Origin: SAR202 cluster bacterium Casp-Chloro-G2
GTDB lineage: Bacteria; Chloroflexota; Dehalococcoidia; Lucifugimonadales; UBA3495
Assembly: GCA_002816575.1 (NCBI GenBank)
Contig: MUCI01000023.1
Location: 16,934 to 80,933, forward strand
DNA: 64,000 nucleotides
Reading direction: 5' to 3'
A model generated the notes under the pieces. It was not told the origin of the DNA. It did no database searches and saw nothing but the letters and a program-made list of their open reading frames with translations. Each line of letters opens with the position of its first letter. Within the stretch, counting starts at the first letter, position 1. Position numbers and translations under genes: made by a program. This document shows positions 62,969 to 64,000 of the stretch, in pieces.

Positions 62969-64000
62969 GTGCTAGCAAACGCCCAGACCTGTGCGGTTAT
63001 CGGCCTCGATGGATATGTGATCCAGGTAGAGGTCGACATCTCCCCCGGACTTCCCGCCTTCAACATCGTCGGCCTCCCGGACACCGCGGTCCAAGAAGCC
63101 AAGGAAAGGGTGCGCGCCGCCCTGCGCAACAGCGGCTGCGAATTCCCCCTCCGGCGGATCACCGTGAACCTGGCCCCCGCCGACCTTAAGAAAGAAGGGC
63201 CGGCCTACGACCTGCCGATCGCGGTCTGCATGCTGCTCAGTTCGGGGCAGGTAGACTCCATACCCGAGGGCGCCGTTTTCCTGGGCGAACTCGCCCTGGA
63301 CGGGTCCTTACGCCACACCAAAGGCATCTTGGCCATGGTGTCGGTGGCCCGCGACCAGGGATACACCTCGGTGTTCGTGCCCACCATCGACGCCGACGAA
63401 GCATCGCTCGTGGAGGACGTACAGGTTTACCCTGTCTGCAGCCTACAGCACCTGATCAACCACCTGCGCTGCGAAGACGAGATCACCCCGGTGAGCGACG
63501 ACCTGTGGGAGGGTATGGACGATAACGCCGGTCATTACGAGATGGACCTGGCCGACGTCCGGGGTCAAGAGCACGCCAAGCGGGCGCTGGAAGTAGCCGC
63601 CGCCGGGTTCCACAACCTGATCTTCAACGGCCCGCCCGGCAGCGGGAAGACACTACTCGCAAAGTGCCTGCCCTCGATACTGCCGCGCATGGCCCAAAAA
63701 GAGGCCCTGGAAGTAACCAAGATCTACAGCGTGAACGGGGTACTGTCCCCCGGTAACCCGCTGGTGCTGCAACGGCCCTTCCGGTCGCCCCATTACACCA
63801 TCTCCAACGCGGGGCTGGTTGGAGGAGGCAGAACACTCCGGCCCGGCGAGATCACCCTGAGCCACCGGGGCGTGCTTTTCCTAGACGAGCTGCCCGAGTT
63901 CAATCACACCGCCCTAGAGTCGCTGCGTCAGCCACTGGAAGACAAAGTGGTCACCATCAGCCGTGTTAGCGGCAGCGTCACCTATCCCGCCAGCTTCATG
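62969..64000 (+). CDS. YifB/ComM-type Mg-chelatase-like ATPase (3' end outside window)
   Basis: The frame starts at GTG 62969 and is open to the last base (344 codons). It begins with the YifB N-terminal domain ([38 protein letters not shown]), then [21 protein letters not shown], Walker [16 protein letters not shown], and the Walker B region [13 protein letters not shown]. ComM-like helicases promote branch migration during transformation. AAAGGAG lies eight bases before the GTG. Confidence 0.9.
   Translation, partial: MLANAQTCAVIGLDGYVIQVEVDISPGLPAFNIVGLPDTAVQEAKERVRAALRNSGCEFPLRRITVNLAPADLKKEGPAYDLPIAVCMLLSSGQVDSIPEGAVFLGELALDGSLRHTKGILAMVSVARDQGYTSVFVPTIDADEASLVEDVQVYPVCSLQHLINHLRCEDEITPVSDDLWEGMDDNAGHYEMDLADVRGQEHAKRALEVAAAGFHNLIFNGPPGSGKTLLAKCLPSILPRMAQKEALEVTKIYSVNGVLSPGNPLVLQRPFRSPHYTISNAGLVGGGRTLRPGEITLSHRGVLFLDELPEFNHTALESLRQPLEDKVVTISRVSGSVTYPASFM

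Overview
The window is GC-rich bacterial chromosome, tightly packed and almost wholly coding, with no phage, insertion sequence, CRISPR array, rRNA or tRNA gene that I can recognise. The gene mix (F420/LLM-type oxidoreductases, thiolase-like and citrate-lyase-like enzymes, a DUF1800 protein, NHL and BNR propellers, a GroEL without a GGM tail, a T-box before ilvB, frequent TTG/GTG starts, several genes without a Shine-Dalgarno) suggests a member of the Chloroflexota, perhaps the Dehalococcoidia/SAR202 side. That placement is inference from gene content; there is no rRNA to test it.

Layout. 1-5.2 kb: a partial SDR oxidoreductase and a DUF6282 amidohydrolase diverge from a shared promoter/operator region; then a minus-strand operon (CNNM/CorC membrane protein, histidine phosphatase, tilS). 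5.3-10 kb: tsaD, a PH-like membrane protein, a T-box leader with ilvB, and a small HTH protein. 10-19 kb: fumC, a BNR-propeller lipoprotein, a GMC oxidoreductase, an iron-ADH-like protein lacking key metal ligands, a PaREP1/HEPN-like protein overlapping mtaB, and an MBL-fold hydrolase. 19.2-19.9 kb is an AT-richer intergenic region with a candidate ~100-nt RNA. 19.9-28.2 kb: DUF1800 protein, a REP-like repeat, an NHL protein, glnS, gltX, an RluD-type synthase, lspA with a zinc-ribbon tail, and a hydrolase.

28.5-40.7 kb: threonine aldolase, an isochorismatase-like protein, an unlisted 49-residue membrane protein, a Spo0M/arrestin-like protein, rarA, an LLM oxidoreductase, an acyl-CoA carboxylase subunit, folP-folK, a divergent groEL, a dCTP-deaminase/dUTPase-like protein and queG. 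40.7-54 kb: EVE protein, thiolase-like protein, a tyrosine recombinase with a Gly/Asn-rich insert, a small tail-anchored protein, uvrC, PIG-L deacetylase, NIPSNAP, two hydrolase/nuclease-like genes, LLM oxidoreductase, pterin dehydratase, argH and rpe. 54-64 kb: rpmB, cupin, a PPOX protein, folB, a citrate-lyase-like protein, a frameshifted AbrB antitoxin-like gene, polA, then a plus-strand operon of two FmdB zinc ribbons, an extended thiE and a translin-family protein, followed by a truncated yifB/comM.

How the genes fit together. Folate genes (folP, folK, folB, a pterin carbinolamine dehydratase) are scattered but all present. tRNA modification and charging is well represented (tilS, tsaD, mtaB, queG, RluD-type, glnS, gltX). 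DNA maintenance is covered by polA, uvrC, rarA, a MmcB-like protein and the recombinase. No large multi-gene novel system is evident. The most unusual items are the candidate RNA at 19.5 kb, the broken AbrB gene at 57 kb, enzyme-family members missing catalytic residues, the LspA-zinc-ribbon fusion and the FmdB-ThiE-translin operon.
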